A stretch of 64,000 bases of DNA, taken from Phoronis australis. Lineage: Eukaryota; Phoronida; Phoronidae. The translations under genes and the position numbers were made by a program. This document shows positions 13,001 to 26,456 of this stretch, in pieces. The notes beneath the pieces are model-generated. The model saw nothing but the letters and a program-made list of their open reading frames with translations. It was not told the DNA's origin and did not search any database. How positions within the stretch are numbered: position 1 is the first letter of the stretch; each line of letters begins with the position of its first letter. The stretch spans positions 188,001 to 252,000 of the forward strand of contig NMRA01000577.1 in the NCBI GenBank assembly GCA_002633005.1, written 5' to 3'.

Positions 13001-16000
13001 CTTAACGAAGCGCAATTTTATTTCTCGTGTTTTAACCATCTACAGAACTATTATTTAGTATAAATACTGATAAAATATTTTTTGGCACAACGAAAAACCA
13101 TCCAATTTCCTAATCTATCCAGCACCAGCAAACAAAACGCGATATTTTTTCAATCTTGACATTGATTGCAATTTTACGTTTGGTCACCGCCGGCCATTAG
13201 CTACGAAATCAACTTCCTTCGTTAAGACTAAAAATTAAAATGGAAATCGTGTAGATACAACTAAACACTTTAATTTCCTGCAATCAAAACATTGTTTGGA
13301 CGATCGTTTAACAATGAAACTTTATAATTGTTGGTCCATTTTAAATTGCATCGAGACAATATTTCGTTTTCTGGTTTGGATAGCTCCTCACAGTCTTCAA
13401 ACAATGAAATTTAAAAAAATCTTTCAAAGAATTGTGGCACAGGAATACTATGACGCGGCAGTGCAAGAATGGCCCCTTGCATTCTAGCAACGCCAAAACA
13501 TAGCCAATAAATATTTTTATGGCAAGAATATCATTCGTCTGGTTGAACAAAGTAAAGGCCGGTTTGTCTACTGAGCTGAGCGCTCTAGGATTTTGACCCT
13601 GACGTACTTCGTAGAACCTAAATGTCAATGAAACACGCCTGACCTGAATAGTTTGTCTAACTACTCAATGTTGTTCGAGGAAAGACAAAGACGTTGACGT
13701 CTGATTTTTCCCTGTTTAATAAGTTCCGTTTTCGGACATTCAGTCGGTGTTATATACTGCTTTACGTTTTCACAAAATTTACGAATATTCTGTATGCCAG
13801 CACAAAGTTTGCAAGGAGGTTAAAACTTCAATTCACAACAGTTGCAGACGTTCTGTGTGCATCTAATTAAATCAAGCCATCCAGCGTATAAACGAGAGAT
13901 CGAATTTAGAGATATTTCTACCAAAATGACATGAAACTCAATAACACCAAAACAATAAATAAGTTTGAAACTAAATGTGAATGAGCCAGCAAAAAATAAT
14001 TTCTACTAATGTTTTGAAAAATTCCTAATCTTAAAATAATTCAGATTTCGCTGTCGGCAACGAACGCTTAAGTAACTTTCCAGTTTAATGAAATCACGAT
14101 TAACCGAAAATGAACTTTGTAAGCTGTGAGTACAACGTAAAGTGGAAAAATCTGATTTCAAGTTGTTGCATCAAAAACTTGTGCGCAGGATCACGTGGCC
14201 TCGTGCCCTTCCCGTAATACTGTGCACTGGTAGCAATCAGAGACTAATTTTCTGGAAGAATTTTACTGTTTAATGCATGTGTTACTTAATCTAACCCACC
14301 TGGAAAAATGCCTAAGATATCTCGAGAATTTTGGGATAATTTTAACGAGATTGTTCAACCGAAATGAAGTTTGGTGTTCGAGTCCTATAAAACATTTAAA
14401 GTCTTATGGTCTCTTGTGACGTCCTCTGTTTTCTTAGCAGTGCATCGAACAATATTATGTAGTCCAAATATTACGTCACGTGTCCACGTCTCAAGCTTCA
14501 CAAATGAATATTCTTGTTTAACGTAAATAATTGTCGTTTTCCAATGATTTTTGCTATTTTGCGACAAAATTGTGAATGCACGCTAAAGTTAGGGGCTATG
14601 TTAAATAATAGATACGTTAAGTTTCAAAGTAAAACGTTGAAGCTACAGGGTTCGGTAAATGTCAAGTGGCGCTCATATTTTTCTGTGCAGCAGTGCTAAA
14701 GCTGAGCATCGTTTCCCTGAAGCAGAAAAAAATGTTCATAGACATCTCTAATCCCATGAATTCTCCAACTTGCTACAAATATTCGTTTGTTTGTTTTTTT
14801 CTCTCCTTCTTTATGCAATCTATTAGTGGTGGCGCTTACTAAGAACTAGTTGTGATAATTGTATTTATTTGTTTATCTAATGGCCATTTATATTGGTCAT
14901 GAAAAATGAAAATATCTAATCCGTACATGATAGCTACTACCGCTTAGAGTAAGCAGAAAATGTCAAAAAACACATGGCAACCATATCGGGTTCAAGTAAT
15001 CTCAAATGTCCAAATGCAATTTATCACTTTTATTATCCTGGCGTGCTTCAATTTTGACTGGCCTCAATAATAACTCAGAAAAATCGCTTAAACACATTGC
15101 CGAGCATATGGTCTGTCTTCATTTTTTTATGGATTACCGTTGCAGTTCCGACTTGAAAACGAGACCTAAGTCTTTCTTTCTCCAAAACAAGGCACGTCCT
15201 GTCGGTCTGTTTACTCCATTTGTTTTCCATTGAACGTATAGAGACCCTGTATTGTGACTTCTAGCTGTGGAAGAATGCTATAAATATTTGGATACCCGTG
15301 TACATAACAAATGAAACCTACATATTCCGTCCCCACCAGCATTGGATATTAATTATTGAAAATCTTATGCAATGATAGAAACTTTTAGACTGCTTTTTTG
15401 GTATGATGGTTGAGTAAGTTTAAGATTACTACCAAAAAGCGTTGCCATAATAAACTTAATATAACCACATCTTTCACTTTTGGTTTGACATTTAGGACGT
15501 TCGTTATTTCTCGATATCGTGAAGATTATTCTCTGTGTTTTAAGCAGCTATATTTGAAATGTATTTGACTGTTCTATTTCAGTGTCAAAACTACAACTCA
15601 GCATAAATAGAAAATAATTCCTAGACTGCAAATGTCGTGTCTTTATATTTTTCTATTTTTATAACAATTACGTCTATGCTTCGTGTTCGTGATAAGAGTA
15701 CCTCTTGCCTTTCCGCGACAATATTTTGACTACACGCGCGTCTATAGAATAGAAATATTGCAACGATTAAAACATTATCTAGAAGCACTTAGACTGTACT
15801 CTGAGGTAGTTAGCAAGCAGCGAACTAGTTCTTCAGACTTTCATTTAAAATGCATTACAATGGGCTGGGCTGGTGTTGAAATGGTGCTAACCTTTGGCGT
15901 CAACGGAATGATAAACCGGTCACCTATTTTCTGGGTTAAAAACGTTGCACACAGGCTTGTGAAGCTCACTATAATTTGTAAACGGACTAACAGACACCTA

Positions 16001-19000
16001 ACGCGTTTTCTCGTGAACACACATGTACTTGGTGAAGATATTAGCGTTTAGGGGATCTCGATGTCATGCTTTCTTCGACCAGCTATCAAACTTACTAGTA
16101 AGTTTTGAAAAGTTATTTTCAGCCATGAGTTTATAAATTGTGTTCTGTCATACCGTGAGAATCGCCGTAGTTGCAGTGATGAGATATATAACTTAGCAAC
16201 ACACACTTTCTCAAGCAATTTGACTTTGTTGAACGGTCCAAAACGGCAAAATTATAATACACCAGTTCCTTGTGTTGGTTATTAACTATATAAAGCATTC
16301 AACCGATTATCAAATATCCTAGACAGTTGACTTTATAAAAGGCCAACTAACATGAGCCAAAGAAAATAAAACTGACGTATCAAACAACGCTCATAGAGGC
16401 TAAAGTGGTACATGACTGCACCTTCTACTAGCATATATGGCAAATCTCTCTTACCGGACACCTCTCTGTATGAAGTCAATCAGCTGTTGGAAACACATAA
16501 ACACAGCCACACCAGAAACCTTGAGAAGAAGAGATCCCATCAACTTCGACATTCAGTCAAAATACAAGACCAGTTGTTCAAACATAGTGAATTTTCTGGT
16601 CTGCTTGACACGTTATATAGCCCAGGTCCGTGCGCGTGAGCGCCTACATCCGCTAACACAATCTCCTCCCAGACGACTTCGCGACTCGCGGTAAAATCAC
16701 TTCCGCTTTAGAACGAGACTCCAAGCTGAAGAGAGCGAGTCTTTTTACGATATGTGACCTATTGAAAAACCTACCTTGCAACTCAGCGTCGGTTTTCCAT
16801 GTGCGAGGGTACTTTTCCTCAAAGCACGCTTGATGATAGCACGAGGCTGTTTTTACCAATTCGTTCAGTGAGATGTTCTTCAATCGCGGTCCAGCAACGT
16901 TAGATGCTTTGAGGCGTCTCGTTAGAGTCGTGGCTCTTAAATTTTGTTCTAAGGTATCTTAATGGGACATATATTGTCCATGTCTGAACTCGCATTTTCA
17001 GAAGCGCTGTTTAAACTATCAAGTCACTCATCTCTGGACTTTATCAACCAATAGAAATTAATGTATTTCGTCTATTGTCCACCGGTAGCTCTGTGTGAAA
17101 TTTTGGGTAAAACCACTCCGGCTATCATGAATGGCCAAGTACTGGATGTTTTACGAATTCAATTGGTCTTTTGCTTGTTTTTGTGAGCACGGTCAATGAA
17201 AAAGGTTTTGTGCACGTGTTTATTTTATCTCTGAGTGCAAGCTCGACCGGTCCTTGCTCACTGTCTAAAGCCGCCAAGGCATGAAATGTCACTTAGTGTT
17301 TAGATAATTATTCAAATGATTTAGCGGGATTTTGGTGTGACTTCATCGGTCAATTCACGACAAAAACATGGTCGACGTTAAAGTATTACAACTCAGTGCG
17401 GTAGAAACATTTAAATTTTACTTATTTTTGTCAGATAAACGAGGTTCTTGTGTCCAATACAACTTCCTAGTTCTCGGGCACATGTGCCTTGTCATTTGTC
17501 AGAAGTGAAATTGATTGCAATAATTCAACTAGACAAATCCAACGTGTTAGTATCTCGAAGTTTTCAATCTGAGCTGAAATTTGTTGAGCCTGCTCCCAAG
17601 CAATAACGAATTGTCAGTGCATCCTGAGCGGATAGATCACTACACGATGAGACTAGTTTTATAATGGCTGCTAGCCTAAAAATGGATTTTAGACTGAAAG
17701 CATGAGAGTACGCCGCTTGTATCAATATTAAACAATAAATGGTTCCAGTGTATGTAACAAGGTAGGGTTGGTGGCAACAAATAATATTTTGTTTACCGTT
17801 TTGAATTTCTTGAAATAAAAGTAAAATTGAACGAGTAGTCAGGATAACATTCTAAACCATTTTCATGTCTCTAAATAATTCTCAATAGAACTGAATGATT
17901 GACATATTTTACACAGAATTTGCATGAGTGATCGTGCGTAACCGCATTTAATAAACATAAATTATTCAAATAAGTGTTAGTGAATCAAATCAAAGTGGAT
18001 ATTCGTGTCTGCCTAAAACACAAGTTCAGCCAACTATCTCTCACCTATCAGCGAAGCCAAAAACATTGCAGTGATCCATATTTTACCCAAAACTATTTTT
18101 GCAAATAATTGAAGGAAGTATTCAAGCATGTGAGGTTTCACAAAAGTTCATATTTACGTTAGGCTTGTTAAACGATTTAAAACAATGCAATCGGTAGATT
18201 GAAATTGTAACAGTTATGTGACTATGGTTTTCAAAATGGTCTCTTAACCTCGGAAAGGATAGACACTGTTTACTTGTCCCATTCGAAAGACAATGGCACA
18301 CGACTAAAGCGGACATAAATCCGTGTTCCGTCAAAACAAATAACTTTTGATTTAGACCAGTTGTGATTTGTTCCTGATTCAGATGAGAAGTAGTATCTAG
18401 GCGTGAGATCGTGGTCGGCCCAAGACTACCCTCCGTAACCGGCCAAGTTGTTGAGTCTAGTATCGAGTAATAAACTACCAGTTCTTTCCACGAGCCCAGA
18501 AATCACATCTATTTTGATGAGACCACAACAGCATCTTTTTAAAATTGAAAGTTGTTGTTTTTGTGACACAAGGAGGGTTTCAGAACAGCTTTACTGAAGG
18601 GTCGAATCTCACTTCCCGGTTTTCGCCGAGGTTTCCTTTTGTGTGTATATGCCGTTATAAAGAGTTTTTTGAATTATGAAAAACCTAATGAAATAATTTT
18701 ACCAATAATCTGGGTCAGTAAGGCGTGGATGGTCTCCGGAGTGGAGTCGATGTGGACATTCATGACTGACCCTGGGGTTATTACGAAACGTAAGAATGAT
18801 GTAAAAACAATAAACAAGAGTATTGTGTCTGCGGCAGAATTTAGCAACATGCTAAATAGGAGTTTCAGGACCCCAATCACACACACCAACTAATTTCAAT
18901 ACCACACGGCAAATACGGCGGCCACCTGTGGTTACTTTACTCCCCAACTGGCGTTACGTCCTGCCTATCATAACCATATTATGAATGACGGACCACGGCC

Positions 19001-22000
19001 AACACTCACGCATAAATAATGAGTGGACAATACTAGTGATGTTAGGATGCAAAGGAGAGTAGTTTTTCAATGGGACAGTTTAACCGGTACAAAATAAAGA
19101 AGTGCCGTAACGCCAACCACTGTACGTAAAACTCGTTAAAACGTTATAAGCTTGATGGACTAGACATTTGGTGCTATTTTCTCGCACCTGCAATATTTAG
19201 AAAAATAAACACGGGGCCACATTCCTGGTCATTGGAACGATTCCTATACACTTTGAACGGCATGGTAGTTATTCACGTTCTACCATTGTTACAAAGTTAG
19301 GCATTCACTATTCAAAGCCGGTCTGTAACACTACCATTAAGAATACTTAGGCGAAATTTTGGAAGACACTAAAGGGTATAGATTTCATTGCAATAATAAT
19401 GTTAATTGTTCGTTTGTTATCATTGCCACCTTATCAAATAAACGGTCTTTTCATTTCTATCATTTCAAGTACAAGCATACCTCCTTTAGAAAAAATATAC
19501 ACAGTTCAACAACTCCCCGATAACTTCCCTTATGAAAATATCGTTAGCGTTCACTCAAGACGACATTCAAATTAATTTTAGTTCGTCTCCCCAGAGGCGT
19601 TTGTGTTATGAACTCGAAATGTGAATTTTTGGAATCTTAGATAGAAGATGTTAATTTGTTGGCATTATGACGGCATATTATAACGTTCAAATATGCTTCA
19701 CGGCGTGAACAGGTGCACGTTGATCGGGTGTGTGTGGTCCAGTGACAGAGCCCCCAGCTAAAAAAGCAGTCCCAAATAGCATCTTAATTGTCACCGTACC
19801 AAGTCAATAAGTGGTCAGTAAAGCAAGAATTAATGGGTAGTTTTAATTGGTTTGCCATTTGTTACACAGGAGCATGACGTCATGTCATGGTGACAACAAC
19901 AACAGCAACAAAATCAACAACAACACAACAATAACTCTTCACACAACTACAGGTATGACACAATTATTTTATTTAGTATTAACAACAAGTTTGGGATAAT
20001 AATTATGACGGTGATAGATAGGCTGGGTTGTATTGATGCTTGCTTTCTGCCTGTGTGTATGTCGATCATGAGCGAACTGTCGCTTAATTCATCCCTTCCA
20101 CTCACTCTCATATTTTGAACATTACTTTTTAATTTTAGTGCCTTTTGTTGCTTAGCTTCTGCAAGTATATTAGGCTTATGGTTAAATTGCTATTTCATTT
20201 AACTTCTACATAATAACAAATGATCTTTATCGTTTTTATTGAGAATTGAGAACGTACCTTCGTGGGCCTGTGGCGAGGTTATCTAGGAAGTTAATAGAGC
20301 TTAATGAACCAAAAGGCTCTGAGCACTGCACTTTGAAAAAGTTACCAAATCAAAACCTCGAAACTTTTATAAATGGAGCGAAACATAAACGCACGGTCAC
20401 AAATTTACTCCACGATATTAAATATTCAGTTACATATCAACATACAATTCTACATTTTTATCCTTCTCAAAAATAGCCTATAAAGCTTACATGTCTTGCA
20501 TTCTTTGTGAGTGAGCTCAGTAGATGGATTCGAAGTGAGACGAAATGCAAAATGCAGCTATGTCAACAGACTTCGTTATTTATGTTCTCGCCAGTTGTTA
20601 CCGCTGTTTGCACCATGCCTTCAACTGACTTTTTCTTGTCGCACGCATGCTTACAATTTTAATAATGTTTGTTTCTCATAGCTCAGGGTAACCCGTGATC
20701 GGTGTTTTGGTTTCCTAAATATCTGTTGTTTTTTCTCTTCTTTGCACATTGCCTGCATTTATGGGAAGTCCGCTGTAATTACACCATTTAGTGAGAATTC
20801 AGCATTAATTTGAACTCCCGCGGTTTCATAGCTTTGCAGGAGGTCCGCTAACTTAAACAGCATACATTGAATAACGTGTAAAGAATATTCGCGATTGTCG
20901 CGAAACTGGGTTGTTGGTTTCAAAAATTCCGTTCCATTTCCTGTTATCATCAAATCAGTCACAAAGCTGTTGATAATCACACGAAAAATATTTGTTCTGC
21001 AACTTCTGAAATAAAAGCTACCTTTACTGTAGGTGTTCAAGCAATTGTCGCTGATATATTATTATTACGGACCTGCGTAAAACCGAAAAATAGTACTCAG
21101 TCGTAGTACGGCCCTATTAAATTTAGTCGTTTGGAGCCTTGAAATTAAAAGAGCATTAAATTCAATTGTATCTTTCAACAATTTCTTTACCTAATCTAAC
21201 AAACTTTTCCACGCCTTAATTATGACGATATCATCGTCTAAGTAAAATAAAAAATACCATGTCATCTCATCTCTCACAAAACCTCAGGCACGGACCTATC
21301 TACTGTTTAGGTTTAGTACACGAAATGTTTACTTCATAATCTCTACCTTAATAATAAACTTTGTTTGCCCCACTGTCCATGCGTCCTTACTCATTTTAAC
21401 TTCACACCGAGGTACACGAAAGCACGACTGTGGAAGATATATAACTGTCATGCACGTTTTCAGGTATTCAGCCCCATCCGCAGGTTTCAAAACACGTGCT
21501 ATAGATAGTGGGCAACTAGCCGCAATTCATCCGGTGAAGTCGTTTGGCCAATGGTTAAGTGGTCAGCTAAATTAATGTTAGACCAACTGGTCAAAATGGG
21601 TGGTCTTCTTAACAATGCCCCCATATTCTCCTCGACGGAACCCCCCAACGTTTTGAGGTTATGAATTATGACCATGGTAGCATTCACAAAAAACAAGAAA
21701 CATGTTGAAAGAATTTTTAATATTTAATTTTAACATGCGGTCGTGTTTGAGTAACTCGATCATTTTCGACTTAAGGTGTGAATTCAGTGCAAGTTCTCGC
21801 GTAAGAAATAATGACAAGTTATATTACAGGAAACGTTCATTGCGCCCAAATAAGAACATTTTGCGTGGACACGCCACTGCTAATTTACGAAGTAAGTGTG
21901 GAGATCTCATTAAGATACATTACGACCATTACTCAGTTCAGGGAAAGGTCTAGTAATGCGTGCCTCTGAGGTTGCAGGATGATGCAGTCTACTAGAAAAT

Positions 22001-22337
22001 GACAACTAGTGATGATCGTTTCCTTCATCTCACTTATAAGCAAATAGTTTAGTCACACCCTCGCGAAATTTTCTCTTGCTTGATTGCTTACTTCTCTGTT
22101 TGGTTCGTTTTCAAACCTAAGAAAGTGCTGTACTTTGATATGTGCTAACAATTGATAATTAAAAGTACCGCATCGATTTTCAAAACAGCTGCACATCAGA
22201 ATTAAATAATAATTGTCCTACAAAGGAAGTTATTCGTACACGAGGAGTCAGCGCGACTAGTGGGACAAATGTACGCTTCTATTAGATAACTGAAGGTCGA
22301 GTCCCTTTTGGGCACATTGATAGACCCTTGAGTCAGG
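10020..22337. other. Gene-poor stretch
   Basis: Over 12 kb of AT-rich DNA. Apart from the promoter-like cluster near 11 kb, a GC-rich patch at 11460-11600 and a CAA-rich simple repeat at about 19898-19935, I see nothing supportable. The 122-codon frame at 15683-16051 has no motif. Confidence 0.5.
11002..11130 (+). promoter_or_regulatory. Possible promoter: ATTGG, TGACGTCA, GATGGCGC cluster
   Basis: Within about 130 bp lie AAGATGGCGC (YY1-like), CTGATTGGCT (inverted CCAAT box), TGACGTCA (full CRE palindrome, about 11078) and GGTGGCGG, followed by an ATG in good context (AAAATGG, about 11130) and a possible donor (TAT/GTAATG). The clustering is suggestive but no downstream exon is supported. 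Confidence 0.25.
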
Positions 22338-24086
22338 CCCTAGCTCCTAAGCCCGGTTTTAACTATACATTAATAAAGCGTAAACATGGTTCCAGGTGAT
22401 CAGTGCAGTGGGCCCACCTGAGCCCACCGTCTGGTAAAACGTGTACCAAACTGCTTGCAATTCTTATTTTTAAGCTATTGATGTCAGGTTTCTGGTTTAG
22501 ACTCGTTGTTACCGCGACTACCAGAGTAGTTTCTGGAAAGTTGTCAATTTAAAATCAACTCGAGTAGTTTGAATATGGCACAGATTTAAAACAATTGTAG
22601 AAACAAGGGTGTAGATGTAATGTCAGCTTCAAATAATTGCGTGGGCGACGCTACCCACGCGACGGAAAGGCAGGCAATGGGCCAACACAGTCACCAGCAA
22701 AACATAGCAACATCTGATGACCCCCTGAAGCTTGATTTCAAGGCAAAATATTTTATACGTATGCAGATGAGACAATGCCCAAGTGAATAGATCAACCCAA
22801 ACAGACCAGAATAGGTAAGCTAAAATGAAAGGGGTGCAATCTTGAGCACATTGAACATATGAGGACAACCTCGCTCCGGCCTGGCTTCTTATTCTGACTC
22901 TTCTGAAAGGTTTAATTTGAAAAACATCAACTCTAGAGAGTCATTGGACTTCTTTTTAACGAAACTAAGCTTATCTTTTGGTTTTTATTGTTACTTGTTT
23001 TGGAAATTTAAAATACTATTTTAAAAACAATAAAAATTGGATTTGAAAGTATAACACTCTACACTAGTTATCTTTGTAAAGTTCACTTACCGGTAAGACA
23101 ATCTTTAAATAGTGGTAAAAATGAACTCGGCATTTAGTTAGAAAAACTATTTATTTACCAGTAATCTTTGCTATGTTATTTTCTACTGTTGTTATTCAAT
23201 TATGATCTGATGGCATGGTCCACAGTTCTGTGGTGTGACTTTATTACGCTCAGCAAAACTTGATGCGCGCGCATCCAAGAACATAGATTTGTAGGATCAG
23301 ATACCTGGCGTCCAATCCATTATTCAGAAAATGTCCAAGATGCGATTGTCTGATCGGTAAAATAGCTGTGGATTGTGAATAGATGCTACATAGCATCTGA
23401 GATAATTTGAACTTCTGACTGTTTGAAATACGTATGGGCGGCGCACCACAGGGGGTTGGGGCTATAGCTCCCCACTTATTTCAGTGTTGAGCCGCCCATG
23501 GCCATGGCAGCGTGCACCATGATTTCTGCAGAAGCGTTGTCTACTTCTAGTGGCGAAACTGACGTGGAAGTACATTGTTGTCATATTTTACATATTAATT
23601 ATTGAATTCAAAAGTACTACATGACGAAAAGAATACGCCAAAGTGGAAAATTCATTTTAGCAGACTTCTTCATTTTAGTATGCTGGTAGCAATCATGAGT
23701 CCTCACAAAGTTATAGCGAATATCTGATCAAGCTTCATTGGGTAATATTTGAGATATGACGGATGGGCGAACTCGGCTCGGTCCCTCAATGCTTTTTTGG
23801 CCTAATCCTGTTGTCTGCAATGCAATTTACCCGTTTCGTTGTTTTATGAATCACTGAGGTTGTCTGACTGGAACGCACGCCACATACAATTCTTCAATAT
23901 TTTTCAGTAAAAATGTAACCTTGCTTGTCGTTCAGTTACGTTTGTATTGGTTTTAATTAAAACGCAAATAATCCTCGATAGAAAACATAAGTGGCACACG
24001 TTTGGAGAACCAAAGACGTTTTCTAACTTTTCGTTAGACTCCATGATGCCTTTTACTTAACATTCTAAACTTGTATGTGCGCGTTC
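22338..24086. repeat. Duplicated 1.75-kb block, copy 1
   Basis: Starts CCCTAGCTCCTAAGCCCGG and ends GTATGTGCGCGTTC at the gap. Nearly identical to 24701-26456, with scattered substitutions and small indels including around the GGGGGTTGGGG segment. Best explained as one of two alleles. Confidence 0.85.
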
Positions 24087-24700
24087 NNNNNNNNNNNNNN
24101 NNNNNNNNNNNNNNNNNNNNNNNNNNNNNNNNNNNNNNNNNNNNNNNNNNNNNNNNNNNNNNNNNNNNNNNNNNNNNNNNNNNNNNNNNNNNNNNNNNNN
24201 NNNNNNNNNNNNNNNNNNNNNNNNNNNNNNNNNNNNNNNNNNNNNNNNNNNNNNNNNNNNNNNNNNNNNNNNNNNNNNNNNNNNNNNNNNNNNNNNNNNN
24301 NNNNNNNNNNNNNNNNNNNNNNNNNNNNNNNNNNNNNNNNNNNNNNNNNNNNNNNNNNNNNNNNNNNNNNNNNNNNNNNNNNNNNNNNNNNNNNNNNNNN
24401 NNNNNNNNNNNNNNNNNNNNNNNNNNNNNNNNNNNNNNNNNNNNNNNNNNNNNNNNNNNNNNNNNNNNNNNNNNNNNNNNNNNNNNNNNNNNNNNNNNNN
24501 NNNNNNNNNNNNNNNNNNNNNNNNNNNNNNNNNNNNNNNNNNNNNNNNNNNNNNNNNNNNNNNNNNNNNNNNNNNNNNNNNNNNNNNNNNNNNNNNNNNN
24601 NNNNNNNNNNNNNNNNNNNNNNNNNNNNNNNNNNNNNNNNNNNNNNNNNNNNNNNNNNNNNNNNNNNNNNNNNNNNNNNNNNNNNNNNNNNNNNNNNNNN
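24087..24700. other. Assembly gap (614 N)
   Basis: Run of N joining the two copies of the 1.75-kb block. Confidence 0.99.
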
Positions 24701-26456
24701 CCCTAGCTCCTAAGCCCGGTTTTAACTATACATTAATAAAGCGTAAACATGGTTCCAGGTGATCAGTGCAGTGGGCCCACCTGAGCCCACCGTCTGGTAA
24801 AACGTGTACCAAACTGCTTGCAATTCTTATTTTTAAGCTATTGATGTCAAGTTTCTGGTTTAGAATCGTTGTTACCGCGACTACCAGAGTAGTTTCTGGA
24901 AAGTTGTCAATTTAAAATCAACTCGAGTAGTTTGAATATGGCACAGATTTAAAACAATTGTAGAAACAAGGGTGTAGATGTAATGTCAGCTTCAAATAAT
25001 TGCGTGGGCGACGCTGCCCACGCGGCGGAAAGGCAGGCAGTGGGCCAACACAGTCGCCAGCAAAACATAGCAACATCTGATGACCCTCTGAAGCTTGATT
25101 TCAAGGCAAAATATTTTATACATATGCAGATGATACAACGCCCAAGTGAATAGATCAGCCCAAACAAAATCAGAATAGGTACGCTAAAATGAAAGGGGTG
25201 CAATCTTGGACACGTTGAACATAAGAGGACAACCTCGCTCCGGCCTGGCTTCTTATTCTGACTCTTCGGAAAGGTTTAATTTGAAAAACATCAACTCTAG
25301 AGAGTCATTGGACTTCTTTTTAACGAGACTAAGCTTATCTTTTGGCTTTTGATTGTTACTTGTTTTGGAAATTTAAAATACTATTTCCAAAACAATAAAA
25401 ATTGGATTTGAACGTATAACACTCTACACTAGTTATCTTGGTAAAGTTCACTTAACGGTAAGACAATCTTTAAATAGTAGTAAAAATGAACTCGGCATTT
25501 AGTTAGGAAAACTATTTATTTACCAGTAATCTTTGCTATGTTATTTTCTACTGTTGTTATACAACTATGATCTGATGGCATGGTCTACAGTTCTGTGGTG
25601 TGACTTTATTACGGTCAGCAAAACTTGATGCGCGCGCATCCAAGAGCATAGATTCGTAGGATCAGGTACTTGTCCAATCCATTGTTCAGAAAATATCCAG
25701 GGTGCGATTGTCTGATCGGTAAAATAGCTGTGGATTGTGAATAGATGCTACATAGCATCTGAGATAATCTGAACTTCTGGCTGTTTGAAATACGTGTGGG
25801 CGGCGCACCATAGGGGGTTGGGGGGGAGGGCTATAACCTCCCACTTATTTCACTGCTGCGCCACCCATAAAACATGTATTAGTTACCATGATTTCTGCAG
25901 AAGCGTTGTCTACTTCTATTGGCGAAACTGACGTGGAAGTACATTGTTGTCATATTTTACATATAAATTATTGAATTCAAAAGTACTACATGACGAAAAG
26001 AATACGCCAAAGTGGAAAATTCATTTTAGCAGACTTCTTCATTTTAGTATGCTGGTAGCAATCATGAGTCCTCACAAAGTTATAGCGAATATCTGGTCAA
26101 GCTTCATTGGGTAATATTTGAGATATGACGGATGGGCGAACTCGGCTCGGTCCCTCAATGCTTTTTTGGCCTAATCCTGTTGTCTGCAATGCAATTTACC
26201 CGTTTCGTTGTTTTATGAATCACTGAGGTTGTCTGACTGGAACGCACGCCACATACAATTCTTCAATATTTTTCAGTAAAAATGTAACCTTGCTTGTCGT
26301 TCAGTTACGTTTGTATTGGTTTTAATTAAAACGCAAATAATCCTCGATAGAAAACATAAGTGGCACACGTTTGGAGAACCAAAGACGTTTTCTAACTTTT
26401 CGTTAGACTCCATGATGCCTTTTACTTAACATTCTAAACTTGTATGTGCGCGTTCC
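24701..26456. repeat. Duplicated 1.75-kb block, copy 2
   Basis: Begins at the base after the gap with the same sequence as 22338 and ends where copy 1 meets the gap, after which unique sequence follows. Flush ends on both sides of the gap are typical of unmerged haplotypes. No gene inside. Confidence 0.85.

Noticed and set aside
24071-24713. Open frames of about 210 codons
   Set aside because: Almost entirely N.
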